11,889 nucleotides of DNA from Prolixibacteraceae bacterium (lineage in GTDB: Bacteria > Bacteroidota > Bacteroidia > Bacteroidales > Prolixibacteraceae): assembly GCA_027451165.1 (NCBI GenBank), contig DAIDJX010000081.1, positions 1 to 11,889 on the forward strand. The letters are read 5' to 3'. Each line of letters begins with the position of its first letter. The first letter of the stretch is position 1. The notes below the pieces were generated by a model that was not told the origin of the DNA, made no database searches, and saw only the letters and a program-made list of their open reading frames with translations. The translations under genes and the position numbers were made by a program. Below, piece by piece: positions 1-6,296 of the stretch.

Positions 1-260
1 TAGGGGGTTTCATCGCTTTCAAACCGCTTCAGTTCAGGCGTCTTCAGGACAAACCGGATTATCCCGGAATCGGAATAGATGGTTTCAAAATTCTCTGCAT
101 GAACAGTGGGCAGGATTTCAGAAGAACTGAAAGCCTTGATCTTTTCTATGTCGTTGACACAGCCGGCGGGGAACAGGGAAAGCAGGCAAATCCCGGTCAG
201 AAACCGGAAACAACGCTGCGTCCCCTGAAAGATGCTTCTTTTATTGATGTTACATACCAT
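1..260 (-). CDS. lptC: LptC-like LPS export lipoprotein, N-terminal part (cut by window edge)
   Basis: An open frame runs from an ATG at 258-260 to the left edge, giving 86 codons without a stop. The N-terminus has basic residues, then a hydrophobic stretch (about residues 18-31) ending in PAGC with Cys34, which reads as a lipoprotein signal. The -3 residue is Pro instead of the usual Leu/Val, so the lipobox is non-canonical. After the Cys come NDIEKIKAFSSSE, HAENFETIYSDSG and LKTPELKRFE, the characteristic opening of Bacteroidota LptC proteins. In the family, LptC is the periplasmic bridge that receives LPS from the LptBFG transporter and passes it to LptA. It lies 79 bases after nadC, with its own promoter-like sequence at 288-318. 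The C-terminal half is outside the window, so integrity cannot be judged. The family call is fairly sure; the exact start is less so, but there is no better ATG. Confidence 0.78.
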   Translation of the reverse strand, partial: MVCNINKRSIFQGTQRCFRFLTGICLLSLFPAGCVNDIEKIKAFSSSEILPTVHAENFETIYSDSGIIRFVLKTPELKRFESDETP

Positions 261-287
261 AGTTGTGCTCAACTTCAAATATTGGTG

Positions 288-318
288 CAAAGAGATGAAT
301 TTCTCAGGAATATGCCAA
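288..318 (-). promoter_or_regulatory. Putative Bacteroidota-type promoter for lptC
   Basis: On the minus strand a TTG (-33; positions 316-318) is followed by exactly 20 bases and then TCTCTTTG (288-295), a 7-of-8 match to the Bacteroidota -7 consensus TAnnTTTG. The ATG of the LptC frame is 27 bases further on, which would leave a short leader. Consensus and spacing are established for the phylum; use here is inferred. Confidence 0.45.
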
Positions 319-339
319 CAACCAAGCAATTAAAAGAGG

Positions 340-1209
340 TTAAAGAATGTCAACAGGGTCATCAGGATAGATCGTCATGCTGATATCAAGGGCTTTTACC
401 GAATGTGTCAGCGCTCCGACCGAAATGAAATCCACCCCGGTTGCCGCAACCGCAGCAAGCCGCTCGGGTGACATATTCCCGGAAGCTTCGGTTTTTGCCC
501 TCCCGTTGATCAGCTGCACCGCCTGGCCCATGGTGTTATTGTCCATGTTGTCGAGCATAATGATATCGGCGGCTACCTCAAGGGCTTCAGCCACTTCCGT
601 GAGGTTGCAGGTTTCCACCTCGATCAGGATGCCCTTTCCCACTTTTTCCCGGATGGTTTTGACCGCCGGGGTAATCCCGCCTGCAACGGCAATGTGGTTG
701 TCCTTGATCATAACCATATCAAAAAGCCCCATCCGGTGGTTAGAAGCTCCACCGGCCCTGACAGCATATTTGTCCAGCAACCGGAATCCGGGAAGGGTTT
801 TTCGTGTATCCAGAATTTTGGTAGTGGTTTCCTCCACAATTTTCTGATAGGCTGCGGAAGCGGTAGCCACGCCTGACATCCGCTGCATAAAATTAAGGGC
901 GGTACGCTCGCCGGTCAGCAATACCCTGTAATCGGCTTCAAAGGTCACTATGACATCGCCCTTTTTGACAGGATCTCCGTCTTTAAGCACCGGCATCCAT
1001 TTCAAATCACCCCCCAGACGGTGAAATACCATCTCTGCCACCTCCAGTCCGGCAACTACTCCATCAGCTTTAGCCCTCATATCCGCTTTCTTCCGGATAC
1101 CTGACGGGATCAGGTTCCCGGTGGTGATGTCTCCCGGGCCAACATCTTCCCGGAGGGCCATCCCGATCAGGATGGCTGCTGCCTCTCGCTCGTGCTGATT
1201 CAGTTTCAT
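340..1209 (-). CDS. nadC: Nicotinate-nucleotide diphosphorylase (carboxylating); quinolinate phosphoribosyltransferase
   Basis: This cytoplasmic enzyme converts quinolinate and PRPP to nicotinate mononucleotide, CO2 and pyrophosphate, the step that joins de novo synthesis to the common NAD pathway. The 289 residues match the usual family length. Visible landmarks in order: EDVGPGDITT (21-30) in the N-terminal domain; ERTALNFMQRMSG (101-113); the PRPP/quinolinate-binding DTRKT (134-138); RAGGASNHRMGL (151-162) and MIKDNH (167-172); IEVE (196-199); MLDNM (218-222); EASGN (241-245); and ISVGALTHS (262-270). All expected binding positions, including Arg136, His158, Lys169, Glu199 and Asp220, appear present. 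The start is ATG, 11 bases after the nadB stop, so the two genes are almost certainly one transcript. There is no Shine-Dalgarno sequence, as is normal in Bacteroidota. Confidence 0.97.
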   Translation of the reverse strand: MKLNQHEREAAAILIGMALREDVGPGDITTGNLIPSGIRKKADMRAKADGVVAGLEVAEMVFHRLGGDLKWMPVLKDGDPVKKGDVIVTFEADYRVLLTGERTALNFMQRMSGVATASAAYQKIVEETTTKILDTRKTLPGFRLLDKYAVRAGGASNHRMGLFDMVMIKDNHIAVAGGITPAVKTIREKVGKGILIEVETCNLTEVAEALEVAADIIMLDNMDNNTMGQAVQLINGRAKTEASGNMSPERLAAVAATGVDFISVGALTHSVKALDISMTIYPDDPVDIL

Positions 1210-1220
1210 ATTTTGTGGTT

Positions 1221-2801
1221 CTATTGTTTGTCTCTTACCGCTTCAAATACTGGTTGCTTCCCTCTTGCCTGTATAATATGCACCCGGAAACGTTCATCCT
1301 CTTGTGTAAAATCTTCCCGGATATGACCGCCCCGGCTTTCCTTCCTGAGCAAGGCTGCTTTCCCAATCAAAAGACAAATTTCAACTATATTGCTGATTTT
1401 AAAAAGGTTGTAATTGTTATGGTGCTTGGTAACCTTTTCCCTGATCTCTTTGATTCTTGCCACAGCCTCCTCCATTTGTGGTTTATTCCGGATGATGCCC
1501 AATTTAGCAGACATCAGCGCTGCCAGTTCATTTTTCAGATCCAGGAATTGCTGCTCATGATCGGGGGAAACGGTAAACGGGGCAACTTTCCCGATTTTAA
1601 CTTCTACAGGACTAACCGCAGCCGCGGCCTCACTGGCCCGTTTCCCGAAGACCAGACATTCCAGCAGGGAATTGCTGGCCAGGCGGTTTGCGCCCATCAC
1701 CCCCGTAGAGGCAGCCTCTCCGCAGACAAACAATCCTTTCAGGTTGGTTTCGCCGTTCAAACCCGTCCGGATACCACCCACCATATAATGTGCGGCCGGT
1801 GCAACCGGAATCAGGTCACGGGCCATATCAATGCCCGACTCCCTCAGCTTTTGATCAATGTTGGCAAATCGCTTCCTGATTTTATCGGGAGGCAGATGAC
1901 CCAGGGAAAGAAAAACAGAATCATTGCCATGATCCCTCATCTGGGTGAAAATGTTGTAAGCAACCACATCCCTTGGAGCAAGTTCAGCCAGGGGATGCAC
2001 CGCTTTCATAAACCTTTCCCCCCGGCGGTTCAGCAGATATGCGCCTTCCCCCCTGACGGCCTCACTGATCAGAAAAGCATCTTTGCCGGGTAATTGCAGG
2101 GCGGTGGGGTGAAACTGGACAAATTCCATATCAGCCACCCGTGCACCCGCCCGGAAGGCCAGGGCAATGCCATCGCCGGTGGCCGTATGCGGATTGGTGG
2201 AACGGTCGTAAACCCGTGAAAGCCCGCCGGTAGCCATAATTACCGCCTTTGCCCTGAAAATGATGTTCTCCCCGGTGAAAAAATCAAGTCCCTGGACGCC
2301 AGCTACCGATCCGTTAATGACCAGCAGTTTCACCACCGCCGTGAATTCAAACGGGAAAATATTAGTTTTTTCAACCACCTTTTGCAGGACAAAGCGGGTA
2401 AGTTCCTTTCCGGTGGCATCACCACCCGCATGAAGAATCCTGCGCCTGCTGTGACCACCCTCCAATCCGAGGAGGATGTTCCCTGCTGCATCCCTGTCGA
2501 AAGGCATGCCTATGTCGATCAGTGCACCAACACGCTCCCTGCCCTCACGCACCAACACCTCCACCGCATCATAGTCGCAGAGTCCGCGGCCAGCCACCAG
2601 GGTATCCCCGATGTGCAGGTCATTGCTGTCATCGGCCCCGGAAACAGCCGCAATCCCCCCCTGTGCAAACCAGGAATTACTGGTATCCAGTTCCGACTTG
2701 GTTATGATGGCCACCTTTCCGAAGCGGGAAGAATGCCAGGCAGCAGTCAGACCAGCCAGTCCGCTGCCAATGACAAGGGTATCAAATTCCAGTTGCTTCA
2801 T
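1221..2801 (-). CDS. nadB: L-aspartate oxidase
   Basis: This FAD enzyme oxidises L-aspartate to iminoaspartate, the first step of NAD synthesis, which NadA then condenses into quinolinate. I chose the ATG at 2799-2801 (526 residues) over an in-frame TTG two codons upstream, because the FAD-binding strand (LVIGSGLAGL) then begins at the usual distance. Later landmarks: NSWFAQGGIAA, LEGGHSRRR, HAGGDATGKEL, MATGGLSRVY, EFVQFHPTAL, ISEAVRGEGA, ELAPRDVVA, AAHYMVGG and GANRLASNSLLECLVFG. The counterparts of the E. coli catalytic residues Glu121, His244, Arg290 and His351 are Glu114, His231, Arg277 and His338. Their constant offset after the first is consistent with an intact active site. The C-terminal helical region ends in ARGKQPVFE. 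This combination, with the SxxFAQGG segment and adjacent nadC, favours NadB over succinate dehydrogenase or fumarate reductase flavoproteins. nadA is not in the window. Confidence 0.97.
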   Translation of the reverse strand: MKQLEFDTLVIGSGLAGLTAAWHSSRFGKVAIITKSELDTSNSWFAQGGIAAVSGADDSNDLHIGDTLVAGRGLCDYDAVEVLVREGRERVGALIDIGMPFDRDAAGNILLGLEGGHSRRRILHAGGDATGKELTRFVLQKVVEKTNIFPFEFTAVVKLLVINGSVAGVQGLDFFTGENIIFRAKAVIMATGGLSRVYDRSTNPHTATGDGIALAFRAGARVADMEFVQFHPTALQLPGKDAFLISEAVRGEGAYLLNRRGERFMKAVHPLAELAPRDVVAYNIFTQMRDHGNDSVFLSLGHLPPDKIRKRFANIDQKLRESGIDMARDLIPVAPAAHYMVGGIRTGLNGETNLKGLFVCGEAASTGVMGANRLASNSLLECLVFGKRASEAAAAVSPVEVKIGKVAPFTVSPDHEQQFLDLKNELAALMSAKLGIIRNKPQMEEAVARIKEIREKVTKHHNNYNLFKISNIVEICLLIGKAALLRKESRGGHIREDFTQEDERFRVHIIQARGKQPVFEAVRDKQ

Positions 2802-2820
2802 CTGCAAATGTTTTGGCTTG

Positions 2821-2828
2821 CAAAAGTA
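2821..2828 (-). promoter_or_regulatory. Putative -7 element of a nadBC promoter
   Basis: In the 57-base gap between the HAD gene stop and nadB, the minus strand reads TACTTTTG followed by CA, a perfect match to the Bacteroidota -7 consensus TAnnTTTG. It lies 19 bases before the nadB ATG. No clean TTG sits at the ideal 19-21 base spacing: the nearest are a TTA at 23 and a TTG at 26. The -7 call is therefore stronger than the full promoter. It suggests nadBC can be transcribed independently of the HAD gene. Confidence 0.5.
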
Positions 2829-2858
2829 GTATTTATGTTTTAATAGGGGATTAACAAA

Positions 2859-3563
2859 TTAACCCAGCAACGGAAGTATTTCTGTCAGAGTATTCAGCGT
2901 CATATAGTGGGCATCCGGCATTTCATGTTCCAACACCTCTTCATGTTGCCAGGTGACATGAAAAGGAATATGTATGCCATAGCCACCCAGCCGGATAACC
3001 GGCAGAATATCTGATTTCAGGGAGTTTCCCACCATCAGGAACTGATCCGGTTTAATATCCAGGTGATTCATCAGCTTCCGGTAATGGTCTTCTGTTTTAT
3101 CGCTCATGATTTCAATGTGGTGGAAAAAATTGCTGATGCCGGAATTTTTCAGCTTACGCTCCTGGTCCAGCAAATCACCTTTGGTAGCTACGATCAGCCG
3201 GTAGCGGGATGCAAGTGTCGCAAGCACCTCCGGAACTCCGGGAAGCAAAGGGTTGTGCTGGCTGATCTGTGCCTTGCCCAGTTCAAGAATCTTCCTGATC
3301 TCTCCGGCAGTGACCTTTCCCCCGGAAACAAGGATGGCTGTTTCTATCAGGGAGAGCATAAAAGCCTTGCTGCCATATCCATACAACTCCAGGTTGCCAA
3401 TTTCCACCTGAAACAAGTGCCGGTTGATCTCCTCCTCATTCAGGTATGCTTTCAGAAGGGTACAAAACTGCTTCTCGGTCTCCCGGTAAAAGGGTTCGTT
3501 CACCCAAAGGGTATCATCGGCATCAAAACCAATGACCTTGATTTTTCTGACATCAGGATGCAT
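2859..3563 (-). CDS. HAD-superfamily hydrolase (subfamily IA-like phosphatase)
   Basis: The 234-residue cytoplasmic protein has all four HAD motifs. Motif I is FDADDTLW (13-20), with nucleophile Asp14 and acid/base Asp16. Motif II is IVATKGD, with Thr127. Motif III is Lys156 in SDKTEDHY. Motif IV is VGNSLKSDI (178-186), with Asp185. Between motifs I and II, about residues 22-105 form a largely helical cap, as in C1-cap (YjjG/Gph-like) phosphatases that act on small phosphorylated metabolites. The motifs are intact, so phosphatase activity is likely, but the substrate cannot be read from sequence. It lies 57 bases upstream of nadB on the same strand and may be co-transcribed, though nadB has its own promoter-like box. 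A role on a nicotinamide nucleotide is possible but unsupported. The ATG at 3561-3563 puts motif I at the usual distance from the N-terminus. Confidence 0.87.
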   Translation of the reverse strand: MHPDVRKIKVIGFDADDTLWVNEPFYRETEKQFCTLLKAYLNEEEINRHLFQVEIGNLELYGYGSKAFMLSLIETAILVSGGKVTAGEIRKILELGKAQISQHNPLLPGVPEVLATLASRYRLIVATKGDLLDQERKLKNSGISNFFHHIEIMSDKTEDHYRKLMNHLDIKPDQFLMVGNSLKSDILPVIRLGGYGIHIPFHVTWQHEEVLEHEMPDAHYMTLNTLTEILPLLG

Positions 3564-3667
3564 GATCCATTGAATTTGACCGAAAAATAATCATTCCGGA
3601 GAGGAAATGGTCATTATTCAGGGAAAATCGACTAAATATCCTATTTTTACAACTTCTACTTCAGATT
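3564..3667. promoter_or_regulatory. Divergent intergenic region with two weak -7-like boxes
   Basis: This 104-base spacer separates the minus-strand HAD gene from the plus-strand GHL10 gene and should contain promoters for both. Each side has a 7-of-8 match to TAnnTTTG. On the minus strand it is TATTTTTC (3582-3589); on the plus strand TATTTTTA (3642-3649). Each ends 18 bases before its start codon. Neither has a TTG at a proper -33 distance, so the exact promoter positions are weakly supported. No operator palindrome was seen. Confidence 0.3.
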
Positions 3668-5200
3668 ATGATTAAACTGTCATTTATTAAAGCGGTTCTC
3701 CTGGCAGCCATGATCATGGGATTTGCCACGGGACAAGCCTCCGGTCAACTCCTCCATCCAAAATTTGAGTTCAGGGGAGTTTGGGTGGCCACAGTCAACA
3801 ACATCGACTGGCCTTCACAGCCGGGACTGCCGGTGGAAACCCAGAAAAAAGAGGTGATCAGCATGCTGAACCTCCACAAGAGCCTGGGCATGAATGCCAT
3901 TGTACTGCAGGTAAGGCCCTGTTCCGACACATTTTATCCCTCCCCGCTGGAACCGTGGTCGAGATACCTGACCGGAATTCCGGGGAAACCTCCGGAACCC
4001 TTCTGGGACCCGCTCCGTTTCTGGATCGACGAATGTCACCTTAGGGGCATGGAACTGCACGCCTGGCTAAATCCTTACCGCATTGCCCAACATGCGAATG
4101 AACCACTGGCTTATGACCACAAGATATTTTCCAAACCGGAATGGGCCATTATCTACGGCGATAAAATCTATTTTGACCCCGGAATTCCAGGTACAAGAGA
4201 CTATGTCACCAGCGTGGTTTGCGACATTGTCAGGAGGTACGATGTGGATGGTATCCATATGGATGACTATTTTTATCCCTACCCCACCAAAGATCCATTT
4301 CCCGATGAAGGTTCCTTCAAACGCTTCAGCAGGGCTTTTCCTGCAGAGGAAAAAGAAGCCTGGAGGAGGGAAAATGTGGATATCCTGATAAAAATGATCA
4401 GCGATTCCATCCGGGCTATCAACCCTCATGTGAAATTCGGGATCAGTCCCTTCGGAGTCTGGCGGAACCTGACGGATGATCCCTCCGGATCGGCCACCAA
4501 AGCCGGGATTACCAATTACGATCATTTATACGCCGATATCCGGAAATGGCTGAAAGAAGGATGGATCGACTATGTGGTGCCACAGATATACTGGGAGATC
4601 GGACATAAACTGGCTGACTTTAAAACGCTGTGTGAATGGTGGAATGCCAACAGTTTCGGCCGTAATCTTTACATCGGACTCGCGCCGTATAAAATTGATT
4701 CCAAAGCCACGGTGGATGCCTGGAGAAAAAAGGACCAGCTTCCAGACCAACTGGAACTGCTGAGAAAATATCCAAACATCTCCGGATGTATCTTCTTCAG
4801 CAGCCGGAGTTTCACCAAAAATCTGCTCGGGTTCCAGGACAGCCTGAAAAACAGGCTCTTCAAGCATGCCTCCCTTACCCCTCCATTAGCCTCATCACAG
4901 ACAAACCTGCCGGATCCACCAACCAATGTTTCCGTCAGCGGACGGAAAGTACGCTGGGAAGGGCCAATTGCAGGTTCAACTGGTGCAAGATCATACAGTT
5001 ATCTGATTTACCTTAATCAACCCAATGAATTGTTCGACCCCGGCAACAGCCTGAAAATAGTTGGGTATACGCAGGAGCCCCAGGCTGAACTTCAAAAGAA
5101 AAGGGAAAGAAAGAAAAAAAACTGGAGTCTCAGGGTAACCACCCTTGACCGTGACCACCGGGAAAGCCTACCCTCCACCCCGGCCTCCATCAGGTATTAG
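3668..5200 (+). CDS. Secreted GHL10-family glycosidase-like protein (DigH/YngK type) with FnIII-like C-terminus
   Basis: The 510-residue protein starts with a signal peptide (residues 1-26; hydrophobic core AVLLAAMIMGFA, likely cut after ASG). The body (about 33-400) is a GHL10 (PF02638, formerly DUF187) TIM-barrel domain. It opens with EFRGVWVATVNNIDWPS and continues with LQVRPCSDTFYPS (80-92), HAWLNPYR (131-138), the hallmark DGIHMDDYFYPYP (194-206), FGISPFGVWRN (257-267) and the barrel-end strand DYVVPQIYWE (301-310). Asp199, Asp200 and Glu310 are candidate catalytic or binding acids. Residues about 415-510 resemble a fibronectin type III module (PDPPTNVSVSG through SLRVTTLDRDHRES). E. coli DigH (YddW), a family member, cleaves peptidoglycan glycan strands stripped of stem peptides, so a cell-wall substrate is plausible; other glycans remain possible. 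The next gene follows after 12 bases. An A8 run at 5114-5121 does not break the frame. Confidence 0.88.
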   Translation: MIKLSFIKAVLLAAMIMGFATGQASGQLLHPKFEFRGVWVATVNNIDWPSQPGLPVETQKKEVISMLNLHKSLGMNAIVLQVRPCSDTFYPSPLEPWSRYLTGIPGKPPEPFWDPLRFWIDECHLRGMELHAWLNPYRIAQHANEPLAYDHKIFSKPEWAIIYGDKIYFDPGIPGTRDYVTSVVCDIVRRYDVDGIHMDDYFYPYPTKDPFPDEGSFKRFSRAFPAEEKEAWRRENVDILIKMISDSIRAINPHVKFGISPFGVWRNLTDDPSGSATKAGITNYDHLYADIRKWLKEGWIDYVVPQIYWEIGHKLADFKTLCEWWNANSFGRNLYIGLAPYKIDSKATVDAWRKKDQLPDQLELLRKYPNISGCIFFSSRSFTKNLLGFQDSLKNRLFKHASLTPPLASSQTNLPDPPTNVSVSGRKVRWEGPIAGSTGARSYSYLIYLNQPNELFDPGNSLKIVGYTQEPQAELQKKRERKKKNWSLRVTTLDRDHRESLPSTPASIRY

Positions 5201-5212
5201 TTTTTTAACTGA

Positions 5213-6220
5213 ATGTATATGTATCGGTTAACGTCAGAAAACGAATTAAAAAAGTACGGAAAAACCTGGTCTCTTTCCGCAAAAGCCCTGGCCCTGGCCA
5301 ATCAGCAGAAAGCCTGCTGGCCGCTGGCCGGGAATAACTACCGCGCGTTGAAAAACAGCAGGGAATCGGAGATCAGTTTTGGAACCTTTGTGGTAAAATA
5401 CCAGTTCAACCCGGAAAGAATCCGCTCTTCTGCGGCCAATACATCCCCGGAAGCTATTTCATCCCGGCCCTGTTTTCTGTGCCCGGGAAACCTGCCGGCT
5501 GAACAGGCAGGCATTCCGGTTGCCGGCCGGTTCATCCTGCTGGTCAATCCCTACCCTATTTTTCCCGTACACCTGACCATCCCCTCCACACTACATACAC
5601 CACAGCGCATTGATGGAAGCATAGATGCTTTGCTGGAAATCAGCAGATTGCTTAACGAGTTTGTTGTTTTTTACAACGGTCCGAAATGTGGTGCCTCTGC
5701 TCCGGATCATCTCCATTTCCAGGCCGGTATCCGTGGAATTCTTCCCCTGGAAGATGATCTGGATACACTGGTAACGGCCCATTCCCAAATCAATTCGGTG
5801 GACAGCGATGTCCGGATTTATGCACCCGGAAATTATCTTCGCAGGATTCTCATACTCCGATCGGCATCGGCAGAATCCCTCCAAAAAAGACTTTCCACCA
5901 TCATCAACCTCCTTCCGGCAGAGCAAGGGGAAGAACCCATGGTCAATATCCTGACCTGGTACAATGCCCCGGAATGGACAGTTGCACTCTTTCCAAGGGC
6001 CAAACAACGACCCTGGCAATATTTTGCCGATGATTTTGACAAATTGGTCATCAGTCCGGCCGCCGTGGAATTGGGCGGATTGGTCGTGCTGCCCAGGGAA
6101 GAAGATTATTTTAAACTCTCCGGAAAAGAACTGGCTTCGGTCTTTGAACAGGTAACTTTGGGTAAAGAGGACTTTGAAGCGCTCAAAATGAAGATTGCCG
6201 GTTCATCTTCCCAAAGCTGA
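5213..6220 (+). CDS. DUF4922-type protein, HIT/GalT-like nucleotidyltransferase or phosphorylase
   Basis: The 335-residue protein has no signal peptide or membrane segment and is predicted cytoplasmic. The key feature is NGPKCGASAPDHLHFQAG (155-172). It contains an HxHxQ triad (His166, His168, Gln170) preceded by a GAS loop, as in the HIT superfamily branch with galactose-1-phosphate uridylyltransferase, Ap4A phosphorylase and plant GDP-L-galactose phosphorylase. His168 would be the residue that carries the nucleotide. Earlier come a CxxC pair in RPCFLCPGNLP (Cys87, Cys90), possibly metal-binding, and LVNPYPIFPVHLTIPS (110-125), which matches the strand before the active site in those enzymes. 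I believe this corresponds to DUF4922 in Bacteroidota. The reaction is unknown; by family it would move a nucleotide between phosphate groups or phosphorolyse a nucleotide-sugar or dinucleotide. It starts 12 bases after the GHL10 stop and is probably in that transcript. A second in-frame ATG lies two codons downstream. Confidence 0.78.
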   Translation: MYMYRLTSENELKKYGKTWSLSAKALALANQQKACWPLAGNNYRALKNSRESEISFGTFVVKYQFNPERIRSSAANTSPEAISSRPCFLCPGNLPAEQAGIPVAGRFILLVNPYPIFPVHLTIPSTLHTPQRIDGSIDALLEISRLLNEFVVFYNGPKCGASAPDHLHFQAGIRGILPLEDDLDTLVTAHSQINSVDSDVRIYAPGNYLRRILILRSASAESLQKRLSTIINLLPAEQGEEPMVNILTWYNAPEWTVALFPRAKQRPWQYFADDFDKLVISPAAVELGGLVVLPREEDYFKLSGKELASVFEQVTLGKEDFEALKMKIAGSSSQS

Positions 6221-6238
6221 AAATCGCCGGATCGACAG

Positions 6239-6269
6239 TTTCCGGAATCCTATTCTTTTACTACCTTCG
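6239..6269 (+). promoter_or_regulatory. Putative internal promoter upstream of the SpoIID/LytB gene
   Basis: TTT (6239-6241) is followed by 20 bases and then TACCTTCG (6262-6269), a 7-of-8 match to TAnnTTTG at the ideal spacing for Bacteroidota; a GC follows the box. The ATG at 6297 lies 27 bases on, the same distance as in the lptC promoter. This supports both a separate transcription start in the 76-base gap and the choice of 6297 as start codon. Confidence 0.42.
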
Positions 6270-6296
6270 CAGGTACGGAAAAATCAGATCAAAACC

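Noticed and set aside
99..383. Plus-strand frame at the left end (94 codons)
   Set aside because: It runs antisense to the LptC and nadC coding regions and has no homology I recognise; the minus-strand LptC reading fits much better.
1215..2093. Long open frame on the plus strand opposite nadB (292 codons)
   Set aside because: It is antisense to a clear nadB gene, has no recognisable motif, and contains odd runs of Cys, His and Gln typical of shadow frames.
5114..5121. A8 run as a frameshift or phase-variation site in the GHL10 gene
   Set aside because: The frame continues past it into a sequence that completes the FnIII-like domain, so there is no sign of a shift; slippage cannot be seen in one sequence.
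6195..6296. N-terminal extension of the SpoIID protein from a TTG
   Set aside because: It overlaps the DUF4922 gene, crosses a promoter-like element, and the extension has no signal peptide or family similarity.
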